DNA of 64,000 bases from Erinaceus europaeus (lineage: Eukaryota > Chordata > Mammalia > Eulipotyphla > Erinaceidae): contig NC_080185.1 of the NCBI RefSeq assembly GCF_950295315.1, positions 48,031,237 through 48,095,236 of the forward strand, in the 5' to 3' direction. The notes beneath the pieces were generated by a model. That model did not search any database. It was not told where the DNA came from and saw only the letters and a program-made list of their open reading frames with translations. Positions within the stretch are counted from its first letter, which is position 1. Every line of letters begins with the position of its first letter. The translations under genes were made by a program, and so were the position numbers. Below, one piece after another: positions 11,341 through 23,005 of this stretch.

Positions 11341-11599
11341 AAAATATAGTCGAATATAGAAGAGGTTCAAAATTTTATATGAAAAAATCATAGTGAGGAT
11401 CATTATTTATGGATGGACCTAAATTGTTTCATCCACAAATAAATGGATTTTTTAGTATCCTCAGAAAACTGAGAGCTTTGGTAGTAATCTGAGTGCAGTG
11501 TGTGACTGGATTCACAACTTAAAAGATGTTTTGAGTTCAAACTGTTATTCATTATTCAAATCAGAATGGAACTGGGTAACCTAAGTTATGGATATAATA

Positions 11600-11766
11600 C
11601 ATTGATTAAAAATGATAGTGTTGGGGGAGGATAGGATGGGACATGGTCTTTTGGTGGAGGGAATCGTGTTTATGTACACTCCTATTAACTTGTAGTCATA
11701 TAAATCACTACTTAATTAAGATGAGTGGGGAAAAATTCAATGTCTCAAACTTTTTAATGCAGTTTA
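11600..11766 (+). mobile_element. Long L1 3'UTR, 5' portion
   Basis: Blocks tcttttggtggagggaatcg, tatgtacactcctattaac and tgtctcaaactttttaatgc match the 5' part of the long 3'UTR (compare 2153-2260 and 62060-62180). Similarity stops abruptly at 11766, at the point of the consensus where the minus-strand piece ending at 14550 begins. Confidence 0.75.
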
Positions 11767-11869
11767 GTAAGATTTATGGATTTGATGGTCGTCAATATTT
11801 TTTGGGGGGTGAGTCTTTGCTGTTTGCAGTTGGTCCATAGCCATGCCTTCAGAAGTCTGTGGCTATCAT

Positions 11870-13534
11870 TTTATTTTTTAATTTTTATTTATAATAAGGA
11901 ACCACTGACAAAAACCATAAGATAAGATGCCTACAACACCACACAATTCCCACCACCAGAATTCTGTATCCCACCCCCTACCCTGATAGAATTGCTTTTG
12001 CTATTCTCTAATCCTCTGAGAGTATGGACCCAGGATCATTATGGGGTGCAGAAGGTGGAAGGTCTGGCTTCTGTAACTGCTTCCCCGCTGAACATGGGTG
12101 TTGGCAGATCGATCCATACTCCCGGCTTGTCTCTCTCTTTCCCTAGTGGGGCAGGGCTCTGGGGAAGCAGGCTCCAGGACACATTGGTGGGGTTATCTGC
12201 CCTGGGAAATCCAGTTGGCATCATGTTAGCATCTGGAACCTGTGGCTGAAAAAAGAGTTAACACATAGAGCCAAACAAATTGTTGACTAACCTTGAACCT
12301 AAAGGCTGGAATATTTCAGATGAATATCTGGGGGGGGGGGGTCTCTGTTTTGTAGATAGTATGTTTATTTTAGGTATATTCCAAAGGGCCCATGACTATC
12401 CTAGTTTTGTTTTTTTCCTGATCCTGACAGCTGATATGCAGGTGGATCCAATTTATTGTCTTGAGAGATGATGTCATGGCTGGAAAAATACCAGAAAGCT
12501 GCAACAGGGAAGAGAGTAGCTCCCAAATATGGGGAAGGTGTATAAACATTGTTGACTGTAAGCCCCATCAATTTTATTTGATCTGGGGCCCAATTTCAGC
12601 TTAGAAGCCTATGTGACCTCTACATCCCTGTAGATCTGAGCTCACATTTTGTGGTCATGAGTAGGAACATTCCAAGCTGCCCCAATTTCAGAACCCATCT
12701 TCCTCAGGTGGAACATTGAGCATGTTATCTAGCCTCCCTTCAGAGGATGAAACATTCTCTACTGTTGTTGATCCACATTGAGGTCAAGGTCCGATGGGGG
12801 CCCACTAAAGGGTCTATTGTGTTGTTCCTGATAGAGATGACCGGTAAAATGGAGAGAGGGATTTATTCAAAATCTAGGCCCATCATGTCTGTTTGGCAAT
12901 CTCGGGACTCCCTGATTAGGGCCCCAGCTGATGGGGTGTCCTGAGAGTGACTAAAGAGTCATGGTTAAAGTATGCCAGTTTCTTGCCCTTGTTCAGCTTC
13001 TGTACCTTACTTTGTTCAGCTTCTGTACCTTACTTTCTGTAACCTTACTTTGATAAGGTTAGCTTTGGAGTGACTGAGGGAAGTATGATAGGAAGTAGGT
13101 GAGGAGGGAATCTAAGTCTAAGTAGACACTATTTCTCTATGAATTTTATGATGTCTTTCTAAGTCTTTCTATTTGCTTGCTGCAAATAGACTCACTATTT
13201 GACTCACTGCAGACTACTGTGCACTTTTGCTTTCAGGTATACATTTTGCCTTAATTTATGGATACATGTGAACATATGTCCTATTTCATGGGACCTGGTC
13301 TATCTCTAAGTTTTGGGACTTCATTAGGAAGTGAATCACCGGGAATGGAATTAGAGAATCCTATGAGAAAGGACAGGTCTCACCTGAGTAATGACATTCC
13401 AGGTCTGACATTTCTGGACACAGTCTGAAGTGACGCATACTAAGGTGGTACTCATATTAATTAGGTTGGGATCAGTAGATGCAATATCATTTGGTATGAA
13501 TTGAGAGAAACATGCAGGAAAGTAAGCTCCACCC
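11870..13534 (-). mobile_element. Long L1 3'UTR, distal part, minus strand
   Basis: Reads from its A-rich 3' end at 11870 back through the terminal module (gtatggacccaggatcatta, gatcgatccatactcccgg), the central blocks (gacaactaacctt-like, cagctgatatgcaggtgg, ctgatggggtgtcctgag), and out to 'ctcacctgagtaatgacatt'. It is interrupted at 13534 by an LTR element and resumes at 14243. Duplicated 'ttgttcagcttctgtacctt' units occur near 13000-13045. Confidence 0.8.
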
Positions 13535-13719
13535 TGTCGGGAAATTGTGAGGATGTGGTTGAGCCTGGCAGGGCTTGACCTGAGGAGTATCTCTATCCTG
13601 TCAGTCTCCCTCTCTATGAGAGGTTGAGCAAGGAGAGACAGGAGTAACCCCAAAGGTTTGCTCCATCTTATAAGACTCCCTGCTTCACAAAGCACCCTGC
13701 ATTCCTGATAATATGGCCA
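13535..13719 (+). repeat. Partial 5' LTR of deleted provirus
   Basis: Begins TGTCGGGAAATTGTGAGGAT and shares its start with the 3' LTR at 13744. It extends through 'cacaaagcaccctgcattcc', which is also present in the LTR at 55467, and breaks off at 'atggccattaga'. Confidence 0.65.
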
Positions 13720-13731
13720 TTAGATTTTTTT

Positions 13732-13743
13732 AAAAGGGGGAGA
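13732..13743 (+). other. Polypurine tract
   Basis: aaaagggggaga lies immediately before the TG of the 3' LTR. This is the position and composition expected of a plus-strand primer site. Confidence 0.65.
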
Positions 13744-14236
13744 TGTTGGGAAATTGTGAGGATGTGGTTGAGCTTGGCAGGCCTTGACTTGAGGGGACAT
13801 CCATCCTCTCGTCTTATCAGACTTATTATCTACGTAATCATTGTTTTGCCTGAAAGATCCCCAGACATTCCATTCCTTTGATCTATCTTCTTTCTACCCT
13901 CAAGACCCACCCTGCCTGCAGGGTATTATTAATCCTACCAGCTAAAACCCTCGCAACAGTTGCTAAGGAAGTTCCTACCTTTCCATAGCCCTTTTGCCTT
14001 TCTCTGCCCCTTTCCTAGTCATTTCCGTTTCCGACTTACCACTTCCGGGTCTGCCCTTAAAAGCCTTGGCTCTCTGATTAATAAAGAATCAAATTGCCTA
14101 GCCACCAGGAGTCTGTTCCTGAGTCATCTCTCTCAAGTCACTGAGTGAGTAGGAGTCCAGGCTAGCTCCAGTCACATTCTCTCCAACCCAGAGAGTACGT
14201 GCCCGGGAAGAGGCACCCCCCCATGCTAGCCCGGCA
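13744..14236 (+). repeat. 3' LTR, 493 bp
   Basis: Starts TGTTGGGAAATTGTGAGG and ends CCCGGCA. It holds a TTAAAAG element near 14057 and a polyadenylation signal (attaataaagaatc near 14080). It lacks a segment present in the 5' copy between 'gacttgagg' and 'cttattatctacg'. Confidence 0.7.
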
Positions 14237-14242
14237 CCACCC

Positions 14243-14550
14243 TAGAGGTTCCAGAACTGGAGGAATTCTAGGCTCTATAGAGGAAGCAGGAGGTTCCTGC
14301 TGTCTTAGGGTTTAAGAAGGCAGTAGATAGTTATTACTGTAATCAAATTATTTGGCATTTGGGTTAACATTGAAAATTCCTTTTTTTAGGATTTTCTATA
14401 TTATACAAAACATAACCATAATTTATGTCCTTTGACAGTATTTGTATATAGCTGTGTCTTACAGAGAAATGCCTCCACCTGCTTCTGTTTTCCCTGATCT
14501 AAGCTTTTAGGAGAGTCAACATTTCAAAGACTCAGCCTATGGTCTGTGCA
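14243..14550 (-). mobile_element. Long L1 3'UTR, continuation beyond the LTR element
   Basis: Resumes with 'agaggttccagaactggagg' directly after the target repeat. It continues through 'gaagcaggaggttcctgctg' and 'caaattatttggcatttggg' (compare 63300-63420 reversed) to 'gactcagcctatggtctgtg'. It ends at the same consensus point at which the plus-strand fragment ends at 11766. Confidence 0.8.
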
Positions 14551-14562
14551 TTACTAAACTGC

Positions 14563-15880
14563 AACTGGGACATTCAAAGTACCAAGGTCTCAGGTGGCTG
14601 CTGGTGTGTGTTCATGGGCTGAGAGGGGGAACAGGTTTGAAGCCAAGAACCCAGAGTTTTGGCACTCTGGCAACAGACAGAGCCATTTTGCCTCTAAACA
14701 ACAGCTGCACATGGTGCTAACTGTGGCATGGGATAACCTCTGAGCTTTGGCCTATTGCCTTACAAGTGAGAGACTTCTGAACTGGTGGTGGTGTCACACT
14801 ACAGTAGCAGGGATTTGCCTGATTGCTGGAGTTCATGTGGGTGGCCTTACAAGCCGAGGCAGCTGCTTTCCTATCAAGGACTCAAGATGCAGAAGGAAAC
14901 AACCAGGAGAAATTCAAGTATGAACTTCTAACTTTATTCTGAGAAGGACAAGCTCATATAGCAAGTAGAACAAAGGACATTTTTCACATGAGGTAATAGT
15001 GATAGGCTTTGAAGGTCAGAATCTTCATGGCAAAAGTTCTAAAGGAATGAAGAGAATTGATAGTGGTAAAGGGGAGTTCTAGAGTGATTAGCAGCAAGAG
15101 AGAAGCAGACAGAAAGAGGCCTTGAAGGCAGAGAGATAAGATAGAGGAGTTAGACCAAGGGTAGAGGAGGTGAAGGGAATAGGAAGAAAGGCCTTTTAGT
15201 CAAGGCAGAATGGATTATGTGTGATCAAATGTAGGTGAACTATAGTGAACTTTCAAGCAGGCAGCCATTTGGTCTGCAGCAGGGGAATGAGTTAACTGTG
15301 AGAGGTTGCAGGTCTTTGTGAAGCTTGGGAGACCAACAAGAGGAAATTGAGTCAGGAAAGTGTTTCTCTCCTAGCTCTATCTCTGAAAGAGAGAGACTGA
15401 CAAGTGGGGTATTTTTCCAGACCTCCATCTCAAGGATGGGAGAGTTCCTCTAAGCTCTACCATACTTTCACAATTAACCTTACACCTGATCAGTCTTGTC
15501 TGCCCCTCAAACTAAGGCAGATATACAGAAAAGTAATTTGTGGCAGCTAGCAGCTAAAAGTGATAGGCAGCAGCTGACAGCCAAGTGATAAACAGAGTCC
15601 TGCTTCTCAGAACATAAGTGCCACCTAGTAGCAAAACTCCAGGCTTGAATTCAGACTGAACTGCTACAGATAAGCCATATATACCCATATATATGCACTA
15701 CATTGAGTATGAAACAGCTCAGAGGAATAACAAGAAACATAATTCCAAGTCCCGCCCCACTACTACCTAATATCCAAACAAAGTGAATTCCAGCAATTAT
15801 AATAATAGCACCACCTTTTAGCTCAACAATAAGCAGCACAATAAATGCACAAACGGTGAGAAATAGTGAAAACAAACTTC
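14563..15880. other. Unassigned, possibly L1 5' region
   Basis: About 1.3 kb, somewhat less AT-rich than its surroundings, with no protein feature. It leads directly into the L1 body at 15881 in plus orientation, so part of it may be that element's 5'UTR. No sequence match was established. Confidence 0.3.
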
Positions 15881-16401
15881 AGAACATGACAACTCAGAAA
15901 GACAGAAATGAAATTGAAGGACTCCATGAAAGTTTAGATATAAAGGGACTATCAGAGGAATACTACAGAAAATTTACTATGTAGTCTCTCCTAGAGTCTA
16001 AGCACAATATTGAGAAGTATACTCAAGAGTTGAGACAATATTTCATTAAGGAGTTAGGAAACACAGAAGAAGAATTCCCAACAGAGTTCTATAAAAACTA
16101 GATAACACGAAGAAAAAAACTTCTATTACAATACACTAAACAGTTAGGAAACATGAAATAAATGACTTTTCAAATATTCAGATGCTAAAGGAATTTGCCA
16201 CCATCAAACCCCACCTTTCAGGAATTCCTGAAAAGAGTTCCATGGGAGAAAAAAGAAACAAAGGATTACATATTCCAAGTGAGGTGAATAGCTGTTGAAT
16301 AGAACTAAGAGCACAATAGAAATAAGAAAGAACAACAAAATAGAAAAGGGGAGAGAATTATAGGACAGAACAGTACTATCAAGTATTAGTTGAAGATTTT
16401 A
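15881..16401 (+). mobile_element. Decayed L1 body, 5' piece (ORF1 region)
   Basis: A-rich coding-like sequence with phrases typical of L1 ORF1 and the inter-ORF region, such as 'gactatcagaggaatactac' and 'gagaagtatactcaagagtt'. Stops occur throughout. It is interrupted at 16402 by a later L1 insertion and resumes at 17562. Confidence 0.55.
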
Positions 16402-16415
16402 AAAAAGTCTCTTTA

Positions 16416-17547
16416 AGACTGGCATACTTTAACGATGACTCTTTAATCACTATCAGGTCACCCCATCAGGTGGGGCCCTAATTGGGGAATCCTGAGATTC
16501 CCAAACAGACAAGATGGGCCTAGTTCTCAAATAAATCCATCTCTCTATTGTTACCAGCCATTTCTATCAGGAACAACACTATAATAGACCCCTTTATGGG
16601 CCCCCATGGGACCTTGCCCTCAACTTGGATGAACAATGGTAGAGAATGTTCCATCCTCCTAAGGGAGGATGGACAGTATACTCTATGCTACACCAGAGGA
16701 AGATGGGTCCTGTTATTGGGGCAGCTTGGAACATTCCTACTCGTGACCACAGAATGTGAGCTCAGATCTACAGGGATGCAAAAGTCACATAGGCTCCTAA
16801 ACTGAATATAGGCCCCAGATCATATGAAATCGATGGGATTTACAATCAATAATATTTATACACCTTGCCCATATTTTAGAGCTACTCTCTTCCCTCATCC
16901 AACTTTCTGGTCCTTCTTCCAGCTATGACATCATCTTCCCAGACAATAATTAGGATCCACCTGCATATTAGATTTCAGGCTCAGGCAAAAAACCCCAAAA
17001 CAAACAAACAAACAAAAAACACTAGTATAGCCACAGGCCATTTGGAATATAACTAAAATATGCCTACCAGCTATCTACAAAACGGAGAACCCCCCCACCA
17101 ACTCTTCATCTGCACTATTCTAGCCTTAAGGTCCATGATTGGCCAACAATTTGTTTGGCTTTGTATGGTAACTCTCTTTTCAATCACCAAGTTCCAGGTG
17201 CTAGCATGATGCCAACCAGACTTCCCTGGACAGACAAACCCACCAATGTGTTCTGAAGCTCTGCTTGCCCAAAGCACTTCCCAACTAGGGACAGAGAGAG
17301 ACAGGCTGGGAGTATGGATCGACCTGTCAACGCCCATGTTCAGTGGGGAAGCAATTACAGAAGCCAGACCTTCAACCTTCTGCATCCCACAATGGCTTTG
17401 GGATCATACTCCCAGAGGGTTAAAGAACAGGAAAACTATCAGGGGATGGGATGGGATACAGAGTTCTGGTGGTGGTAATTGTGTGAAGTTGTACCCCTTT
17501 TATCTCATGGTTTTGTCAATGTTTCTTTTTTATAAATATATATTTTT
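16416..17547 (+). mobile_element. Long L1 3'UTR insertion with 14-bp TSD
   Basis: A 5'-truncated L1 copy of about 1.13 kb consisting only of 3'UTR: ctggcatactttaacgatga, cccatcaggtggggccctaa, tttggctttgtatggtaact, the terminal module, then a weak A/T tail. It is flanked by a perfect 14-bp repeat aaaaagtctcttta (16402-16415 and 17548-17561). It is nested inside the older L1 body. Confidence 0.9.
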
Positions 17548-17561
17548 AAAAAGTCTCTTTA

Positions 17562-19815
17562 TGGTACAATATGCTAGTTTTTACACTTGTGGTTACCACA
17601 GTACAAAACAAGGAACAGAGAGTAATAGAAAGTATAAACAAAATTAGTGAGGAAATCACCATAGATACCCATCCACACAAAATGACAGATAGAAGCAAAT
17701 GTGAAGAGTCAACAACCAAAAACAACCTTAAAACAAAAGCCAGAAAGTATGTAAGGAAATTATATATATCAATAATCATCCTAAATGTAAATGGCTTAAA
17801 TTCACTTGTCAAAAGACTCTGAGCAGCTAAATAGATTAAAGAACACTATCTATTATATATCTCCAAAAAACACACTTTCAAAGAAAAGATAAATAGAGGC
17901 TTAATATAGGAAGACGGAACACGATTTTTCTAGCTAATAATGCAGAAAAAAGGGCAGGATCAGCAAGTCTCTTAAATAAAATACACTTTCAGATAAAGAA
18001 AGTAAGAAAAGATAGAGAGGTACACTACATAATGGTCAAAGTATCAATCGAACAAGAAGATATAACCATTATAAATATATATACTCCAAATTTAAGTGCG
18101 CTCAAATATATAAAACAAGTACTAACTGAAGTTAAGTGAGATATTGACAGTAACATATAACAGTAGTATATCTTAACATGCCACTCACAGTAAGAGACAA
18201 ATTATCTGGACAAGAAATCAACAGGGAAACAGTGATTTTAAATGAAACCATTGATGAAATGTACCTAACTAATACATATAGAACTTTCCATCCCAACAGA
18301 AATAAATACAGATGTACACATAAAACATTCACATTAAATGACCATATGCTGGGGTGAAAAGGCAGCCTTAACAAATATGTAAATTTGGAGGTGGTGCAGT
18401 GACTAAAGCATTGGACTCTCAAGCATGAGTCCTGAGTTCGATCCCTGGCAGCACATGTACCTGAGTGATGTCTGGTTCTTTCTTTCTACTATCTTTCTCA
18501 TGAATAAATAAATTAAATATTTAAAAAATCATAAAATGCATCTTCTCAGACCATGATGGTATGATGCTAGACACCAACGACAAAAACAAAAGAAATTCCA
18601 CCAAAATCTGGAGACTAAATAGCATGCTCCTGAATAACACATATGTCATTGAAGAAATTACAAAGGAAATAAAGAATTTCCTTCATATCAATGAAAATGA
18701 AGAAATCAGCTATCACATACTATGGGATATAGCAAAAAAAGTCTTGAGAGAAAGTTTAGAGCAATACAGCCCCACATTAATAAAGAGGATAATTCACTAT
18801 TAAATTATCTAGCAACCCAACTGAATCAACTTGAAATGCAGCAACAAAGAGATCCAGGTTCAGCAGGAGACAGGAAATAGTTAAAATCAGAGCATCAACA
18901 AAATAGAAAACAAGTAGACCATCTGAAAGATTAATGAAACCAAGAAATGTTTTTTTTTGAAATGATAAATAAAATAGATAAACAACTAGCTATACTCATT
19001 AAGAGAAAAAACTATGGTAAAATCACTCAGAAAAAAATGAAGATATTACAACAGACAAGTCAGAGATATAAAAGGATTGTGTGAGATTATTATAGACATC
19101 TATATGGAATAAATTCAACAGCTCAGAAGAAATGGACACATTCTAAAAGTCATACCAACTATCAGCCTTCACACAAGAGGAAGTAAAACAACTTAGGAGG
19201 CCAATCACTAGTACAGAAATTGAAACAGTAATAAAAAGCCTCCCCAGGAACAAAAGCCCAGGTTCAGATGGCTAAACTAATGAATACTATAAAACATTCA
19301 AAGAACTAACACCCATCTTCCTCAAACTCTCCCAGAAAATAAAAGAAGAGGGAGCACTCCCAAGCACATTTTATGAGGTTAATATCAGTCTGATCCCCAA
19401 GGCAGAAAAAGAATCAGCCAAAAAATAAAACTATAGACCTATATCTCTGATGAATAGTGATGCAAAAATCCTTAACAAAAATCTTGGCTAATCAAATTCA
19501 ATAAGATATTAAGAGAATAATCTATCCAGACCAAGTGGGATTCATATCTGGGAAACAGAGATGGTTTAACATCTACAAGTCTATCAGTGTAATCCACCAT
19601 ATCAACAACAACAACAAGAAAAAAATCAAGCACTCTTATCAATTGATACAGAAAAAGCATTTGACAAGGCCCAATATCCATTTCCTCACTCCTCCAGAAA
19701 TTGGGAGTGAAAGAAATTTTCTCAACATAATAAAGATAATAAATAACAAATCCATGGCTATCATCATACTCAATGGAGAAAAGGTGAAAGCGTTCCTCCT
19801 AAAATTATCTCACAT
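17562..19815 (+). pseudogene. Decayed L1 ORF2 (endonuclease/reverse transcriptase)
   Basis: Continuation of the L1 body. The endonuclease start is visible near 17775 (atcctaaatgtaaatggctt, the I-L-N-V-N-G-L motif). The reverse transcriptase region spans about 19150-19815, with blocks corresponding to N-K-S-P-G-S-D-G near 19245 and D-Q-V-G-F-I near 19530. Frameshifts and stops are frequent and no long frame survives. It is cut by a SINE-D at 18385 and ends near 19815 before the 3' half of ORF2. Confidence 0.8.
18385..18535 (+). mobile_element. SINE-D inside L1
   Basis: Head 'ggaggtggtgcagtgactaa', 'gcattggactctcaagcatg', B box 'gagttcgatccctggcag', then 'gatgtctggttctttctttc' and a TGAATAAATAAATTAAAT tail. 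The surrounding L1 ORF2 continues on both sides. Confidence 0.8.
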
Positions 19816-21104
19816 TTAAAATTTTAGGTGAAAGACTGAACACTTCATTGATATCAAATATACTTCTTATTTTGTAATAAAATTTTAATGAATCCTCTTT
19901 AGTATCAATCAGAATACCATTGAAAACACATCATCACTTGTACAAGAGACATTTGGGGAAAACTTTAAGATTTCATTAACATTGAGATAATTCAAAAGAG
20001 CTAAATATAAGCATTGTATGTATCTACCTATGTCTAAAGACATTCATACTTAAATAATTGAAGAACTGCTTATTCAGCATGTCAAATAAAATGTTCCAGC
20101 TATACAGAAGTAGTATGTGTGATCCAAATAATTGTGATATTACTTCATGATGGAAATATTGAGAGGATAGATGAACATTGCAAGAGACGAATGTTAAATT
20201 GGATAAAACTTCTACCCAAAGGAAACTACATTTGTTGAGAAAATGAATTTTTTCAAGAAGCAGCGAATTGTCACATCTTAAAATTAATCACATTACTGAT
20301 AATTAATATTCTGCTCAATTTGTGTGTTTCTCATAAATCATCTTGCATTGGCTTAGACTTCCAAAGTGATTAACTTGGGAGATGTCCTAAGTGAGTGAAA
20401 AATTGATCAGGATAATTTAAAATGACTAAGGTAAGTTAGGTTTATGTAAGCACAGAATAGATAAAGTAGTTAAGTGTACAAAATTTTGTTTGATGGGAAA
20501 CAATGTGCCCCTTTGATTTTCATGTATATTTTTGTTTGATTCTACCTTACAGCTGTTGAATGCATCTCTAATTGTGGAATAAAAATGAAGAGGACTTGAA
20601 ACACTTGTAGTCAAGCAGGTGGTAATTAAGAAGTTCTACATAAGACATAGGGATTTTATTGCCCAAAAATATCTAATTAATAGAAGTCAAGAATAAACAA
20701 ACAAACAAAAGAATATAGAAGAATTTCTTCTTATGCTTTCATGAGTAAAGGAAAACTATTTTATTAATAATTTTTTATAATTTAGGTGAGTAATATGAAC
20801 TTCAGGGAAAACGTGGATGAGGCAATTGAAATCTGAGACAAAGAATATAAAGTTATTCCTTACTAAATATTTCAGAAAAGAAGTTTAGAAAAACTTGATT
20901 GCTAATTGCATGTTATCCACCCCCCAAAGGGTGAAAAAAAACTTATTTTCTTCTGTTACTTACAGGAAATGATAGATGTCAATTTATTGTGGTTCATTTG
21001 ATAATGTGAGTAATCAAGTCATTATGCTCTACACCGTAAACTTACATAATGCTATGGATCTCAATTAGAAATAGAAAGTAATAAACATGCCTTGTTAACA
21101 TATA
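19816..21104. other. Unassigned AT-rich sequence
   Basis: Follows the end of the L1 body. No gene or repeat was identified in about 1.3 kb. Confidence 0.5.
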
Positions 21105-21238
21105 AAAAAAGGAACTGGAGAAACAGCATAGTGGTTTATAAAGCATTATGGCACCAGAGGTCCCAGAGGTCCTAGGTTCAATCCCCAGCACTAATATAGG
21201 CCAGAGAGGAGCTGTCCTTTGATTTAAAAATAACAGCA
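21105..21238 (+). mobile_element. SINE-C
   Basis: Head 'ggagaaacagcatagtggtt', 'aagcattatggcaccagagg', B box 'aggttcaatccccagcacta', and a short A-rich tail near 21230. Confidence 0.7.
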
Positions 21239-21241
21239 AAT

Positions 21242-21511
21242 GGGGGCCGGGTGGTGGCACATCTGGTTGAGCACACATGTTAAAATGCAGAAGGACCCAG
21301 ATTCTTTTTTTTTTTTATTTAAGAAAGTATTAATTAACAAAACCATAGGACCCAGATTCAAGGCCCCTCCCCCTATCCACCTCCAGGAGGAAAGCTTTGA
21401 AAGTGGTGAAGCAAGACTGTGGGTGTCTCTCTCTTCCTCTCTATCACTCCTTCCCTCTTGATTTTTGTCTGTCTCTATCCAATAAATAAATAAAGATAAT
21501 TTAAAAAATAA
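21242..21511 (+). mobile_element. SINE-A interrupted by a 42-bp insertion
   Basis: Head ggccgggtggtggcacatct and tail AATAAATAAATAAAGATAA are intact. The copy is split at 21304 by an insert (see next entry). Removing the insert and one copy of its target repeat restores the SINE. Confidence 0.85.
21305..21346 (-). mobile_element. Ultra-short L1 3'-end insertion
   Basis: 42 bp consisting of a T-run plus the last bases of the long L1 3'UTR read in reverse (tttaagaaagtattaattaa, aaaaccata). A perfect 13-bp repeat aggacccagattc lies at 21292-21304 and 21347-21359. It is a genuine but extremely truncated L1 integration. Confidence 0.85.
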
Positions 21512-21947
21512 AAATAACAGCAAACATAAAAAGGAAACCAAGTATAATTTGCTAGTACAAACTTCTCCTGATCTTCAATGTAAATGGTTAGGGAAACTGC
21601 GTAAGGCCAGAGACTGTACTTATATAATAATATTGAGAATGGTTCATCTTTCTGCTCTAGAACTTTACCTTTTCCAATATCCTGCATCTTTTTACTCTAT
21701 AATTTTACTTTTGCCAATATCCTGAACTTAAAAGATATCATTTACTGGAGCAGTGCACTGGTGGCATGCACGGTAGAGCACACATGCTACCAATGCAATC
21801 ATGTGTTCACAGAGTATTTTCCACCTTCTAAGCATTTTTCTTGATCATACCATTATCTGCATAGTTATTGACGGAAAATGATTAAGTGTCATGCATTAAA
21901 AATATGCAAAATAGTAATGTGTTCTCCTTATGACCTTTTTTTCCTTG

Positions 21948-21978
<31 letters not shown>

Positions 21979-22682
21979 TTATTGAGACAGCTTCTACTCT
22001 CATAATCTCAAACATCTATTATCTCATAGCAAGGGAATATAGCTAATTGAGCACAAAATCTTTTAGTTTGTCAAATTATATTTAAATATTTTATGAATTC
22101 ATCTAACTAAAGTCAGACTGTCACAAATAAGAGGCTTAAATTGGGCTCCCCCCCACCTTGGCATCATGCTAACATTTTACATATTTCTTAAATCTAGTAC
22201 TAGAAGGGCTATTGCATTATTTATGTGCAAGTCATAAAAAAATTACTTTCCACTTTTGTGTTTCTTGACAGCAAGATACAATATCTCCTACCTCTGAACT
22301 CCTATTTCTCTTGCATGCCTCCTTTCATTTTCTTATATATTCTGCCTCTAGAGATGCAATTCTTTATTTGTAGAGTAGACACTCAAGAAACATTTTTTAA
22401 ATAGGTCTTCTGTGAGCAAGTTATATATTCTAATACTTTATATTGGAATGACTAACATTTTTGTTGCACTAATGCACAATTCAAATATAATTTCTTGCCA
22501 GCATTTCTGTTGATGAACTTTTGTCACAACTCTTAGAACGTTTTAGGGAATACTTAACACTATTTAGCACTGAGAGTGTGCTATCATTGAAAGAAAAACT
22601 TAATGAAAAATTCATAGTATATGGAAGCCCTCAAAAATAACAGTTGAAGAAAGCAATGACAAGAGGTTTAAAGAACATATTG
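21512..22682. other. Mostly unassigned; SINE-head remnant
   Basis: A SINE-A head-like segment is at 21748-21815 (gcactggtggcatgcacggt, gagcacacatgctacc) without body or tail. The rest is AT-rich and unassigned. Confidence 0.4.
21949..21978. repeat. (TA)n(CA)n microsatellite
   Basis: About 13 bp of alternating TA followed by about 17 bp of alternating CA. Confidence 0.95.
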
Positions 22683-22685
22683 AAG

Positions 22686-23003
22686 GGGGCTGGGGGCAGT
22701 GGTGCATCCCATTAAGCGCACATAGCACTATGCTAAAGGATCCAGGTTCAAGCTTCTAGCTCCCCCACTGCAAGAGGGACATTTCACATGCTGTGAAGCA
22801 AGTCTTAGGCGTTTTTTTTCTCTCCCTCTCTGTCTCCCCCTCCTTTCTCAATTTCTCAATTTCTCTCTGTCATATCCAATAAAATGGAAAAAAAAATATC
22901 CACCAGGAGCAGTGGATTCATAGTGCCTGGCACTGAGCCCTAGTGATAACCCTGGAGATACAATAATAACAATGACAATAACAACAGCAACAACAATAAT
23001 AAT
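22686..23003 (+). mobile_element. SINE-B, long form
   Basis: Head gggggcagtggtgcatccca, 'gatccaggttcaagc', CT-rich body, AATAAAATGG, then the extension 'caggagcagtggattcatag' to 'aaccctggag' and an ACAATAATAACAATGAC tail. Flanks carry acatattga and acattgagg as a worn target repeat. Confidence 0.8.
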
Positions 23004-23005
23004 AC

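Larger units (their letters stand above)
13535..14236 (+). mobile_element. Internally deleted LTR provirus
   Basis: The element sits between identical 6-bp repeats ccaccc (13529-13534 and 14237-14242), which join the flanking L1 3'UTR perfectly when it is removed. It contains the first part of a 5' LTR, then jumps directly to a polypurine tract and a complete 3' LTR. No gag, pol or env sequence remains. Element ends are TGTCGGG...CCCGGCA. A related LTR lies at 55467. The 6-bp duplication argues for a betaretrovirus-like (class II) integrase, but class is not certain from this alone. Confidence 0.7.

Noticed and set aside
13351..13695. 114-codon minus-strand frame
   Set aside because: It spans the junction between an L1 3'UTR and an inserted LTR, so it cannot be an inherited gene.
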